A DNA stretch of 64,000 nt, taken from NCBI GenBank assembly GCA_023512835.1, contig CM042087.1, forward strand, positions 15,532,853-15,596,852, in the 5' to 3' direction. Below the pieces are notes generated by a model. It saw only the letters and a list, made by a program, of their open reading frames with translations. It ran no database searches and was not told the DNA's origin. The first letter of the stretch is position 1; each line of letters starts with the position of its first letter. The stretch comes from Taxillus chinensis (lineage: Eukaryota; Streptophyta; Magnoliopsida; Santalales; Loranthaceae). Position numbers and translations under genes: made by a program. Shown here in pieces: positions 22,634 to 34,549 of this stretch.

Positions 22634-24110
22634 TGCTTATTGCATGTCTTGTGTTTCATGTCAACTTCAATACCTGAGCATGAACATAGGTGTGACACTG
22701 TTAACAATTGTTTATCTCTCTATGAATATTAGCAATGCCTAAGTGTGATTCATACATTTCTACTGCGGGGCATTGAGAAATCACATGGATGAAACATGCT
22801 ACCTCTGAACCTGGTATAAGTCTTTTGAACAACCTATCATGAATCTTCAAGTCTAGAGTGAAGGGAGTGTAATTTCCATCATACTTCAATTATATGATAT
22901 TCCCATTATCTATTGTTTTCATTATGAGTGAATATCATTTGTGTAGAATTGTACTCATTAACTAGCAGGAACTGTAGTATCTCATGGTACTGTTGGCTTG
23001 CACGGAAAGGATCCTGAATGATTTAATGCTCTAAGGATGATTGAGACTGTAAAACTTGAGAATCATGAAAAGCCTATTACTCAAAAAGAGCTGATACCTT
23101 TCAATGGGAAAAGCCAAAGTGAAAAAGGCAAAAAGAAAATATTTAAATTAATTGCCTATCTTAGGGGGAGTCCTCACTACCACCCTCAGCTGTATCTCTT
23201 TCAGAGTAATAATTGGAGTCCAAACTGTTGATCTTCTGATATCCAAAAGGAAATTGTGTTGAGCTCTGCCCAAATAAGAAGGTTCATAAATTAGTACAGA
23301 AAATGCGTGATCTACAAAGAAAAGGGGGTAGCTTACACAGACAATATGAATGATCAAGCTCCAAACTCTTTACATGTACTGTGTTGAAAGTTAGACATTG
23401 ATAGAGTGTGTGTTCTGATTCTCAATAGGACAATCCTGTCTCTCATCATCTTTGCTGAACTAAAAAATCATTAGTGAATCAGGGTTGTGGTAAGATTCGG
23501 TTGACCATGAGTATACCAAACAGTGCATTCCTAGTTCCTGAATCAATCTCACATGTTGATCCGAGAGTGAGAGGGTGAGGCCTCCGCTAAATGAGTTTTG
23601 CTAAATATGTGAGGAGACTACTGAATTCATGACTGGGTTGTTGCATTAGACTAACCATGGTTTACTAGATGCTATGTTAACATTGTGATCAATGTCTTGC
23701 ACAAAGAAGTATGTGATGATGCACTTAGTAGTTTCTAAGCTTTATGGGAATGTAAATGATCATGCTATAGTAGTTGTACATGTAAACTAGGTATTACGGT
23801 TGAAAGAATTCAAGTTCCGATCATGTAATCTTAAGTCCGCTTACAGCAATGTTCATCATGTATTTATGTGAAATATCATATGCGTCACTTTCGTGTCGAT
23901 AAGTGTTGAAAAAATCTAGAGAAATTCACCTGTCGCTAAATCCGTAGTCGACCACAAAGCTAACATCATCAAAGAACTAATACCTCAAAGACTGCTGCTT
24001 CAAAGCCTCGAAGCTCGGAGAGTCGTAGACTCAGCCTAAACGCAACTTTGTAGAGTTGTAGTTCCAAAGGGTCGAAGCGAGACAGATTCAGTTTCCTCGT
24101 TGCTCAAGCG
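22634..24110 (+). other. Sire-1 spacer between pol and third ORF
   Basis: No coding sequence seen. PPT-like motifs occur at 23162-23171 (TTAGGGGGAGT) and 23323-23331 (AAAGGGGGT), which is where a simpler Sirevirus would end. The right part (23985-24080) has TCGTAGACTC and GTCGAAG motifs like those arrayed in the LTR. Confidence 0.65.
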
Positions 24111-24482
24111 TCGAAGACACGTCAGCACGTCACTATGCACTTAAAATTCAAAATACACCGATATAAGGGGTGACATGTACTTATCGCTTGAATCTTCCAT
24201 TGGGTGGATCCGGAAGATAAAGAGACGTGTCAGAGAAAAGGACGCGGACCTGATGACGACCCGACAAATTGTGTGACTTCTACAGTATGCTTCTCACCTC
24301 GTATATAAGTCACTGATAGAGACAAAGCCCAGAGGTACGTTCTTCGTGGTCACACTCAAACCCTAACCCTAAATGCTCTCTCTCTCTCTCTCTCCTCTAA
24401 CTACCTTCGAACCTTACCATCTCTCTCTCTATGAGTGTCTCTTTCTCTCTCTATAACCTCTATGGTAGGACCCAGCTCATCG
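24111..24482 (+). promoter_or_regulatory. Candidate internal promoter of the Sire-1 third ORF
   Basis: ACGT-core elements ACACGTCAGCACGTCAC (about 24117-24133), a TATA box GTATATAAG (about 24301-24309), a telo-box-like AAACCCTAACCCTAAA (about 24359-24374) and a long CT-rich leader lead to the ATG at 24483. A similar order precedes the fragment at 60900. Promoter function is inferred from motif order. Confidence 0.55.
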
Positions 24483-27450
24483 ATGGCAGAAGGGTTAGGA
24501 GACATCGTCCCGGGCTTCATAGTCGACTGGGAAACCATAAGCAACGCAAAGGTCAGCTGGTTGGGCGAGTTCAGAAATCGTCTCGATAAATCTGGAATTG
24601 TGTCCGTATGCACAAGGATGGATGAAATACTGGTGGAAGACGTCTCGGAGTTTCACGAGACTTTGGCGATCTCTGGAGACAAACTGGTGGGAACAGTGCA
24701 AGGAGTGGAGATTCGAGTCTTGGCTAAAACGCTCCGAAATGCACTTCCATTTCCTAAAGGTATTTTTGAACCTCTTCCCAGTCTCTCTAGAGAAGAGTGT
24801 AAGTCTTTTCTGGGGTATTCAAACCCTGGAAAGCAAGGTCGGGGAGCCCTGAAAATTGGGTTCTCCGGTCAGGCACTGGCAACTCTCATTGTCACCGGAC
24901 AGTGCCTGATGTGTAAGAAGACTGCTCATGACTCTACAAGCCATGAGCAGATGAAGATCATGTGTAGTGTACTGCAAGGAAGAAGAATAGACTGGGGAAC
25001 TCAACTACACAACATGATCAAGAGCAAGAAGGGGTACTTTGGACTGATTCTCACCAAAATACTAAAGTTCCTTCACCCTGAGGTATTCAATCATCGACCC
25101 TCGGTAAAATTGCCTACCAAGTTTAGATCAAGCCTATGAAACGGCCTGGGTCGAGAATGAGAAGCCTCGCTGAGGACACTGCAAGTTCTGTAAGAGCCCC
25201 TGCTCTTAGACCCAATCAAGCAACTCCTGGTCCTTAGACTTCTTGAGCATCATCTGCATCTGCTGCAATGGTCCATATAGCTGAAGTGGTGGAGAACATT
25301 GTCCAAACTTGTCTCCCCACGGAACCTACACCAGAGGAAGTTTAGCCTGTTGATAAGCCCAGTGATACTGCAGAGGTAAGAGAGCCTACAGCTGGAGGGC
25401 AGTCACCGGTACAGGATACCCAAAAGGTAGGGGTACAACACCTGTTTTATTAAGCTCTCTTGGGGTGTCTGAATTAGAAGACTTTTATATCGAGTATGCT
25501 AAGGCTCATATGACCCCCGTTGAACTAAGAAAGGCATGGATAGCCTTCGGGAAGCAGATGGTAGATAGAGAGCTTCTGATTAGCTGGATTGTGGATTAGG
25601 GTTTTGTAAAAAGAGACCCTATAAAAGCAGTTTCGATGGTTGCCCCATCTCCTATCATGGGTGACAGTCCTGACACATTAAATCCCCGAGATGCCGAGAT
25701 GGATAGGATTCCTGAGGAAGAGGAGGAGGCACCTACTGTTGAAGTAGCAAATGACTCGGATACAGAGGAAGTACAACATGCTTCTGAGCATGTAGAAGCA
25801 CCTCAGATGACCACTCCACTTGAACCAGAAACTCATTAAGTGGTCACTCAGAGGAAAGAGGACCTAACCTTCCACATCCCATCAGCCATTCCATTGGCTT
25901 CTACCTCTCAATCACGCACCTTGACTACTGAGGAAGTGGACCGAATTGCTGACAAGGTTTTGGAAAAACTGACCACTTCAGGACTGTTAAATTTCACACC
26001 TACCATTCAAGCAGTCGAGGGACGATTCTCTGTAGTGGAGGAGGGAATGGAGAAGCTCAGAAATGAAGTTGAACTTTCTGACTTTAAGTTAGAAAGGGTC
26101 AATACTGAACTGGAATCCCTCATCAGAGTAAGCACTGAAGGTTTTAAATGCCTCGAGAACCACAGTGAAGACATAAAGGAGGCGTATAAGAATCAGCATG
26201 AGGGATTTCTTAAAACTATGGGTCCTATCTTTGAAGCCTGCAGCCGATTGGATCGTGGAGAGATCACTCTCACCATGAAGCCCCCTCAAACTACCTCTAA
26301 GGACAGGCCTAAGCCAGTTCCCATTGATGACCCTACACCCTCCACCAGTCCTGCTCCCAGTCCTCCAGCACCTCACCCTACTTCACCTTAACCCTCTCCT
26401 CCTTCATAACCGCAACCGGAAGCTACCTATGCTCATGGACGAAAGTGTGCACACAGAGCCACTGTCATTACTGATTCTGATGATAATGATGTGCCTATTG
26501 GAACATGCATGAAGAAGCATCCGGCTGCTCCAGGCCAAACATCATCCTCTACTCAGCGTCCCTCAACGATCCATCCAAGTACGACTGAGTATACCATGCC
26601 TGTTTCCCCTACTAAACTAGCCACTATTACCACCGGCACGCCGATGGTACCACCGTGCACTATGACTACAGGAGCTAGCTCAACTGAACTTGCGGCTTTC
26701 AATAGCTATGTTGTTGGAGATACCACAGTGCGGACTTGTGGCTACGAAGCCTTCTTCACCGGACCTGACCTGTGTCGATTACTACATGACGGTGAAGAAA
26801 TGGATAATCTTGAGATGACGCAGTTCATCTTTGCACAAAAGTCATATCTGGAGAAGCTTCCTCTCCATATTCAACGCGACACACGTGTGGAACTCTGTTT
26901 GCCGATCATGCAGGCTCAGCTCATTGATGATGCTTCAATGATCGAGTTTATCCAGGGTCGCAAATATGAGAACTCCTTTCATCCATGGAATGAGGCCAAC
27001 CATGTGCTCATCCCCTGTTTGTCCACATCCCCGCACTGGTTTCTTCTCGATATTGACTTCAAGAACTAGAGGATCATCATCTTTGACTCCAAGCCTTCTA
27101 CTCCACTAATCCATCGGTGTGAAAAACTCCGTGAATTCAATCGCACCCTCACCCGTGTCATGTAGGGATATTTGCATGGGTGTGGTGGCTATCATCTTTC
27201 CAAACCGATGGAAATTACTCAAGTCAAGCAAGGCGTTCCTGCTCAGGATGATGCTCATAGCTATGGGTTCTATGTTTGCCCCTATATTTACATCCTGATC
27301 ACCACCGGCTTCACTGCCCTCATGCCTGAATTTGATCGTGTGAGCAGTCGCGCCGCCTCGCTCCATCTGACTACTGCTCAACTCCTGCGTGAGCAAACTG
27401 CTGTTTTTCTGTTTACACAAAGTGTAAAATATTCTGACTTTAAACTATAA
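24483..27450 (+). pseudogene. Sire-1 third ORF: plant-transposon-type N domain plus Ulp1/C48-like protease domain
   Basis: About 990 residues if repaired; broken by a frameshift after 25139 and several stops (25837-25839, 26389-26391, 27067-27069, 27163-27165). I place the start at ATG 24483 because the next residues (PGFIVDWETI) align with the starts of the other copies. N domain 24483-25130 resembles the family annotated as putative plant transposon protein. A middle module (DFYIEYAKAHMT..ELRKAW, about 25470-25640), a helical region (25900-26260) and a Pro/Ser/Thr-rich basic linker (26280-26640) follow. The C-terminal domain (about 26730-27420) has the SUMO-protease pattern: His in HWFLLDID (27034), Asp in IIFDSKP (27085) and Gln in QDDAHS. 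The nucleophile is Tyr (27262-27264), not Cys, so this copy is catalytically dead. Known Ulp1 enzymes process or remove SUMO; a role in the element is unknown. Confidence 0.75.
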
Positions 27451-27868
27451 TTGTCTTGTACTCTTTTTACTTGTACACTGATCTTACTCTTTCATCTTTC
27501 TGTGTGTTCTGTGTACATACTTTATCTCAGTTACGTTTTGTGTATATCTTTGAGCTGCTGCCTGCTACTCTGTGATTTATTGCATTGCTCCCTTGTGATT
27601 TGTGTTCTGGTGCTTGTCCCTCACCCCAGAAAGGGGGAGTATAACTCATGGGGAGCAAGGTCGTAGGGGGAGTTATCTTTGACAGGAGGCAGCTAACGCA
27701 GGCTTCATGTCTACGGGGGAGAGGAGTGTGCATTTTCGTAATTTTGATCTCCTCCAAATTTTTCATATGCAAAGATATTTTCTGTTAACTTAAAAGTGGC
27801 CATCAAACTCGTAGTCTCAGACTTCATGCTTTCCACCCGTTGTCAGCTTACATTAAATAGGGGGAGAT
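27451..27868 (+). promoter_or_regulatory. Sire-1 cluster of polypurine-tract-like motifs before the 3' LTR
   Basis: Purine motifs of AGGGGGAG type occur near 27631, 27665, 27715 and 27859, the last (ATAGGGGGAGAT) touching the LTR start. Multiple PPT-like motifs before the 3' LTR are a described Sirevirus trait. Sire-2 has the same cluster at 55440-55660. Confidence 0.7.
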
Positions 27869-29821
27869 TGTTGGAAATATAGGATTTGATGAAGCCACCA
27901 ACATATAGCCTAAGTTTGGAGACTCAAAGATCTGAAGGTCGTAGGGTCGAAGAGTCGTAGTTCGTAGAAGTAAAATTATCACGGGACATATTGGCGAGAG
28001 GCTCGTAGACTCGTAGGGTCTGGAGACTTGAAGCATATTTGTGACAGAACACACTGCCACTCGTAGATCCTAGGTCAAAGGTCGTAGAGTCACAGTACGA
28101 TTGAGGAAGCATTACTGTAAGCGACGATTCAATTCAGAGACTCATAGAGTCGAAGATGAAAGAATAGTAACCGGACTTAAATAATTCAAAGACTCGAAGC
28201 CTATAGAACTGTAGAGTTCCTAGAGCGCTCATGTCACTTAACAAAACTTAAAGTACTGCTAGAGTCGTAGACTCAAGGGTCGTAGAGTCGCAGCCTTGAA
28301 ACACTGTTAAGAAAACAGGACTCGCAAACTCGTAGGTCGAAGATCGAAGAGTCTAAGCCAAAAAGACTGACCAACTTAAATGAATCTGTAAGTCGAGAGT
28401 CGTAGAGTCGTAGACTCAAGGGATACAGGTATGTTAAAGAACTTGTTAGACATATCACAGACTCGAAGATCATAGAGGCAGAGAGCTATAGCTGAAGGGT
28501 CGTAGCCTTAAAGTTGAAAGTTCATAGAAATAGAAACTCAGTACATACGTAACTGCGAAAGACTAAGGAAGAAATATAAAGTCTAAGACTCGTAGAGTCG
28601 AAGAGTTTTATGGTCGAAGACTCACAGAGTCGAAGAACCTCTTAGTCAAGTAAACCAAACTGAGAAATCCGAGGGTCGTAGATCCACAGAGCTAGGGTCG
28701 AAGACTCACAGCTGTAACAACGGGTAGATTAGGCGCACATCGAAGAAGTCACTCTAAGCGCCATTATCACAGACTCGTAGAGTCGCAGACTTTTTAATTA
28801 ATAGCGTGACACAATTGACTTAATCTAACTCGAACTCTAGCCTCGACGACCCGAAGTTATGTGAGTCGTAGACTCGCAGATACCAACGCTGTAAAGCCTA
28901 AAGTAAACTTCCACAACCTCAACAGGCTCTAATTGAAACCTTCGAGTCGTCAAACCTACGAGGCAACCACCTTCGAGACAAACTGAAAACCCTAAGCATA
29001 TCCACTTAGCGATATCCTCAGCTAGGGTTTGTACAGTAAGCCTGCGCCATTCCGAGAAGTTGAGTGCATTTAATGTTGCATTAATTACTGCTAACTACCA
29101 CTCACAGATGAACGGTTAGGATCGACTGCGTAAGTATGGGCATGTAACTGTGCAGCATGGGCAACAGATCTGCAAATCAGAGCAGATCAGCCTATCCTCT
29201 GACATCCCGCATTTTCAGTGGTGGGAAGTCAGTCTGTCGGATGGACAACAAGCTGCACAGCACTTTAAACTTAAAATATATATCTCTCTCACACATAACA
29301 ACAAAAATTAGGAGTTTAAGCTCTCTCTCTAAAAGCGTGAAATACACAGAACACTAGATAAAGGATTCTGACACACATTAAGATAATAATCTTTTGTAGA
29401 ATTGAGAGCAAGAGTTCCAACGCTAGAGAGAGAAACTTCGAGAAAAAGAACTTTGAAGTGCTGTGTGCCGCGATTGACCTAGAACAAAAAGAAGTCTGTT
29501 GATTAATCACCAACTCTTGTTCATCAAAGATCCAACACTATCACCGAGCCTAATCTCTGTGTTGTTTCCTACAATCCAAACTATCATAGTGCATTCTTAT
29601 GACATCTGAGATCTGTTTAATTAGAAGCATTTACTCTATCTTAGATTTGTTTGATAGTTCATAACTCACATTATCACTCAAATTACTACTGTCATCTTCT
29701 CCGTAAATACTTCTAGCATAGTCATCCTTAGAAGTACCACATCCCAGCTAACAGTCTAGCTTCCGCACACGAAGAAAGTCTATTCACCCCCCCCCCCTCT
29801 AGACTCACTTTGGGACCTACA
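27869..29821 (+). repeat. Sire-1 3' LTR
   Basis: A 1953-bp LTR, TGTTGGAAATATAGG ... CTTTGGGACCTACA, homologous to 55661-57551 and, inverted, 30671-34544. The right flank GTATA continues into Athila LTR sequence at the point equivalent to about 59357. A degenerate TCGTAGACTC array fills its first half. A poly-C run is at 29787-29797. Confidence 0.92.
27915..28900 (+). repeat. Degenerate GTCGTAGA / ACTCGTAGAGTCGAAG array in Sire-1 LTR
   Basis: About 1 kb of irregularly spaced variants of GACTCGTAGAGTCGAAG. Many units are partly palindromic (GACTC...GAGTC). Present in all copies of this LTR. Confidence 0.85.
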
Positions 29822-30670
29822 GTATATCTCGACCTCTGTATCAATCCCACGAGGAATAACTGTATTACCTAATAATCACTAAGATTGGCAAACACTAAAT
29901 ATGTTTGGCAAAATCGTATCTTTTTGACCAAGCAATGAAATAAATTAACTAAGCAATGTAAACTAATACTTCGATTAAAGGTAAAATGTAACAGCACGAT
30001 AACAATGATATAAAAGTCTAGGGAAGAATCCAATAGAACCGAATTTCTCTATGCCTTACTAATAAATTACCTTCCTACATGTGCATGTTGAGATTAATAT
30101 CACCTTTAAATGCAATATCCTTTTCTCGTAATACACACTTTAAGGTTGATTTAATAAAGTTAAATGGGTTTGTTCATTCCTCACTCTTCTTTATTACGCC
30201 TTAGTTGTAATTCCGCTAATCACGCTAAAATCAGTCCTCTCCATCATTCTTTGTAAGAGAAAAGCATTAAGCAACCAACCAAAGCAAATCTAACAAGACA
30301 AACTTTTAGATGATAATTAACCATTCAAACCATGGCATAGAACAATCCAGTCCTAAGACTTCCTCCCTAGACTTCCTTCCTATCATGGTTATCATATCAA
30401 CAATCAAAATAAGCGTAAATACCATTAAATAGATTTAAGAAATCGAAGCACAAACTTCAACTAACTCAAACCGTTCTTACAATTAATCAATATTCTTCGA
30501 CCAAAAGAAAGAAAACAACCCTTCTAATTGTCTGCTATCACCCCCCTTACTTTATCAAAACACGCATTTTCGTTCTTAAATAATAGGGTTAAAAACGTTA
30601 AAGCCTGAGTCGAACACAAATAGCCCACATTAATCACATAACAAAGCACGTCGACCGCGTCGATCAATAT
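29822..30670 (-). repeat. Athila 3' LTR, distal part
   Basis: Collinear with 59357-60209 in the 5' LTR with a few percent mismatch by eye. Bounded left by Sire-1 and right by the solo copia LTR inserted after AATAT (30666-30670). Confidence 0.88.
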
Positions 30671-31261
30671 TGTAGGTCCCAATGTGAGTCTAGAGGGGGG
30701 GGGGGGGGTGAATAGACTTTCTTCGTTTGCGGAAGCTAGACTGTTAGCTGGTTTTTGGATTCTTCCACAGATGACTATGATGGAAGTATTTATGGAGAAG
30801 ATGTCACGCCCCGGTTTTCCAACCCGAGGAGACCGGAACGTGACCCTCCCTTTACCCGGGTTTGGATAAAGGGGTGGAACACAACATACACTTCAGAAAC
30901 CAAAATCACACAATTATTTAATTGAAACCACATGCCTTTATTGTGTTCCAAACTTCATTACAATATCTCCCCGCTGGGGTTACAATGCCTCAATAAAATT
31001 ACAAAACGCAAATAACATAAAACAAAGCCACAAAATAGAACTCTTCCACCTTGGTGTTCCCACCTAACGCCTGTAGGTTCCTGCAAGAAAACACACCATA
31101 GTAGGAGGGGTGAGCATCCACAGGTTAGTAGGGATCATGTCTCCCCAACCCATCCCATGCTCCTAGCATTTACATGCCATGTGTACAAGTGCAGTGTCGT
31201 GTTACAATAATTCCAACAGACATTAACAAACCACATCAGTAGTCACAATTATCCACCACAC

Positions 31262-31690
31262 AAACCACAAGTGATTTAACCGCCTCTTAAGGCCAATGAT
31301 TTAACAGCCTCTCAGGCATAGTTTCCACAGTCAGTCTCACTGACATTAACTCAGCCTCTCAGGCTCCACAGTCAGTCTCACTGACATCAACTCAACCTCT
31401 CAGGCTCCACAGGTACACAAGCATTGCCTCAGCCTCTCAGGCTTCTTAGGCTCCACAGACAACAACAAACATTTAACATATATCTCAATTATTCAGGCAT
31501 AACAACAAACACTTAACATGCATGTCCACCCTGGTATAACATCAAACACCTAGCATGCATATCCTCATAGACATTACATCAAACACCATTCAGGCATAAC
31601 CACACTGGCATAACATCAATCGCATAACATGCATGGCCTCACAGGAATAATATCAAACACCTAGTGTGCAACGCCACACAGGCCTAATCT
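31262..31690 (-). repeat. Imperfect tandem repeats of about 50-60 bp
   Basis: 31262-31470 repeats a CCTCTCAGGCTCCACAGTC / TCTCACTGACAT unit three to four times. 31470-31690 repeats a CATAACATCAAACACCTA / GCATGCAT unit about four times. Both inside the nested solo LTR. Confidence 0.75.
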
Positions 31691-32209
31691 CAACCCATAC
31701 TTGCCACTGAAGGCCAACATTCATATAGGAGGTCACACCTATATGAATTTACATATATATAGTATAACAATAACAGTAGAAGCTCTATAAATCCTCTACA
31801 CAGGGCCTAACCCCAGAACAGATCAGGTGAGACAGAACCCCTACCTTGTAAACATCCTCCTGCTCTTGCTCCTGCGCTAGACGCCGTCCTCCCCATGCAA
31901 GACGCTCCGGCAGCAAGCCAGCAGCTCTCCTCCCTATCTCTCTCTCTCTGCGACGGCTGGTGGAGCAACAAACCCTAAACCTAAAATAGAGGGCTCTTCA
32001 TCCTTATATAGACAACACAACATCAAAACGACATAGTTTTGATTAAGTGAACCCCAGCATCAAAACGACGTAGTTTTGATTACACAAGTTATAACCTTTC
32101 CGCATCCATACTCGACAAAATATCCATAATTCCAACATGGTCCTTTGGGAAAAGATGATTAGAATAACAAAACTAAGGTAACCATGCAAAAATATGCCTA
32201 CATGCCAAT

Positions 32210-32420
32210 TTGAACGCCAATTCCTCAATTGGCGTGCAGCTCCAAATGCACTCAAACTTCACCCCAAGCCTCCTTGCATCCTGTAGAGGTCTGAGAAGCA
32301 AAAATATGCTTGCACGTGAAATGGGTGAATTCACGTGCAGCTCCAAATGCTCTGAAATTTCTGTGGTAGATAGAGGACCTCATTCTAAGCAACTTTTGTT
32401 CTTGCACGCCAATTGTTTGA
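32210..32420 (-). promoter_or_regulatory. Hairpin modules incl. G-box inverted repeat
   Basis: ACGCCAATT-CCTC-AATTGGCGT (32214-32222 and 32227-32235) and TGCACGTGAA ... TTCACGTGCA (32311-32320 and 32330-32339) are perfect inverted repeats followed by GCTCCAAATGC. A third, decayed member is near 32404. Spacing of about 95-105 bp matches the module at 14780-15022. Confidence 0.75.
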
Positions 32421-34549
32421 GGCCATCTACTATATCAAAAGTGAGCTCCAAAATCTGCCAAAACAGCTTAAAACCGCATGTATATGCATAGCATCTTCCT
32501 AGGGCATAAATGTACGTTATCACTTGTCACATGAACCTCCCAAAAGTCCCGTCTTGGGCTCATCTCTTACCTCAAACTTGTGCACCAACATCCAAGGTGT
32601 TTGTGGTTAACTTCTTACACACGGGTCATTACAGAAGACGACAATGGTATTGTGAGAATAACTTGGGTGATGATGAACTATCAGACAAAACTGAGATAAG
32701 AGTAAATGCTCTTTTCTCAACAGATCTCAGTTGTGAAAGAGATGGTTTAAGATAGATCAAAGTGTGGAAAACTAACAACATAGAGATTAAGACTTAATGG
32801 AAGTGCTAGATCTTTGATGAACAAAAGGTTCGTGAATAATCAGATAGATTGCTCTTGTTCTCGATTCAACACGGCGCACAGCTCTTCTGCTAATTCTCTC
32901 AGAGTCTCTCTCTCTATCATTGGAACTCCCTTGTTGTTGGTTCTTCAAAGGATTATTTATTTCAAGTGTGTCAGAACCATTTTCTTGTGTTCTGTGTGTT
33001 TCCTTCTTTTGAGAGAGAGGTTAAACTCATCATCTTGTCGTTTTGTGCGTGAGAGATATATTTTTAAGATTAAAGTGCTCATGTGCCATGATGTCCATCC
33101 CGACAGACTGACTTCCCGCCACCGAAAATGTGGAATGTCAAGGGATGGGTTGATCTACTTTCATTTGCGGATCAGATGACCATACTGCGTATTTGGCATG
33201 CAGTTGATCTTAGCCGTTCATCCGTGGATGGTAGTTGGCAGCAATTAATGTGTCATTAATGCGCTCAACTGCTCGGGACGGTGCAGACTTGTTGTACGAA
33301 CCCTAGTTGATGATATCGCTAAGTGACTATGTTTAGGGTTGTAAGTTTGCCTCGGAGGTAGATGCCTCGTAGGTTCGGGGACTCGAAGATTTTAGTTAAA
33401 ACCTGTAGGAAGTTGCGAAGTTCCGCTCCAGGCTTTATAGTGTTTTTGTGAGTCTACGACTCATATCTTCGAGTCTTCAAGGCTAGAGTTGAGGTTGGAT
33501 TAGCCTTTTGTGTCACTCCATTAACTGAAGTCTACGACTCTGTGAGTCTACGACTCTACGAGTCTGCGACTCTTCGAATGACGCTTAAAGTGACTTCTTC
33601 GTAGTCCATCTAATCTACCTGTTATTATAGCTATGAGTCATCGACCCTAGCTCTGGGGGTCTACGACCTTCGGGTCTCTCAGTTTACTGTATTTGACTAA
33701 GTGGCTCTGAAAATCTTCGACTCTACGAGTCTTAAACTTCACATTTCTTCCTTAGTTTTTCACAGAAGCTCATAAACTGAGTTTCTGTATGGCTACGACC
33801 CTTCAGCTACAACTCTCAGCCATCAATCTCCGAGTCTGGAAGAGTGGCAATTTCTTTATAGTGACTATATCCCTTGAGTCTACGAGTCTACGACTCTACG
33901 ACGCTTGAGTTACAGTTTCATTTGTTTACCAGTCTTTATAGCATCGACTCTTCGACCTTCAACCTACGAGTCTACGAGTCCTGTTTTCTTAACAGTGTTT
34001 AAAGGTTTGGACTCTACGACTTTCAACCTACGAGTCTACGAGTCCTGTTTGCTTAACCCTGTTCGAAGGCTTTGATTCTACGACTTTCAATTTATGAGTC
34101 TGTGAGTCCTGTTTTCTTAACAGTGTTCGAAGGCTTCGACTCTACGAGTCTAGTGGTAGTTCAAGTTCTATTAATTGACTTAAGTATTTTTAGGGACTCT
34201 ACAGTTCTATGGGCTATGAGTCTACAAGTCATTTAGTGTTGGTTACTGTTCTTTAGAATTCTTCGACTCTATGAGTCTCCGAGTTTGTCGATGCTTGCAG
34301 TAACTCTCTTTTCCGTACTACGACTCTACGACCTTCGACCCTGGATCTACGAGTCACCAGATGTTCTGTCACCATCTTGCTTCGAGTCTCCAGACCCTAC
34401 GAGTATGCGAGCCTCCTGCCAACGTGTCCTGTGACAATTTCACTTCTACGAACTATGACTCTTCAACCCTACGACCTTCGGTTCTTCGAGTCTCCAGACT
34501 TAGACTATAATTTGGCAGCTTCATTAAATCCTGTGTTTCCAACAAATAT

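Larger units (their letters stand above)
18486..29821 (+). mobile_element. Sire-1: Ty1/copia element (Sirevirus-like) with a third ORF; 5' end lost
   Basis: Order on the plus strand: gag C-terminal part, integrase, RT, RNase H, a spacer of about 1.8 kb, a third ORF, a cluster of PPT-like motifs and a 3' LTR (27869-29821) that ends within the Athila 3' LTR. The 5' LTR, PBS and gag N terminus are missing at the junction with Tat-2. Pol order (IN before RT) is copia. A post-pol ORF, several PPT-like motifs and an LTR end reading TTCACCCCCC...CTCTAG are Sirevirus-like. That pol and the third ORF belong to one element is inferred from order and strand; no target duplication can prove it because the left end is gone. 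Confidence 0.75.
30797..32638 (-). mobile_element. Solo LTR, Ty3-type, nested in the solo copia LTR
   Basis: An 1832-bp element (30802-32633) with plus-strand ends TGTCACGCCCCGG and GGGTCATTACA, flanked by GAAGA at 30797-30801 and 32634-32638. It is the reverse orientation of the family at 13752-16049, with which it shares a segment near the 3' end (GTTCCTGCAAG versus CTTTGCAGGACC region) and G-box hairpins. Confidence 0.93.
30666..34549 (-). mobile_element. Solo LTR of the Sire-1/Sire-2 family, inserted in the Athila 3' LTR
   Basis: LTR 30671-34544 on the minus strand (TGTTGGAAACACAGG start at the right, end GGGACCTACA at the left) flanked by AATAT at 30666-30670 and 34545-34549. Removing the nested element (30802-32633 plus one 5-bp duplication) leaves about 2037 bp, matching the other two LTRs of this family. 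Its TCGTAGACTC array lies at about 33420-34480. A run of 16 G at 30696-30711 is the complement of the poly-C run in Sire-1. Confidence 0.93.

Noticed and set aside
24355..24375. Interstitial telomere repeat (CCCTAA)
   Set aside because: Only about two units; better read as a telo-box-like promoter motif.
27915..28900. CRISPR or tRNA-like hairpin array
   Set aside because: Irregular spacing and degenerate units; present in every copy of the LTR, so an LTR-internal repeat.
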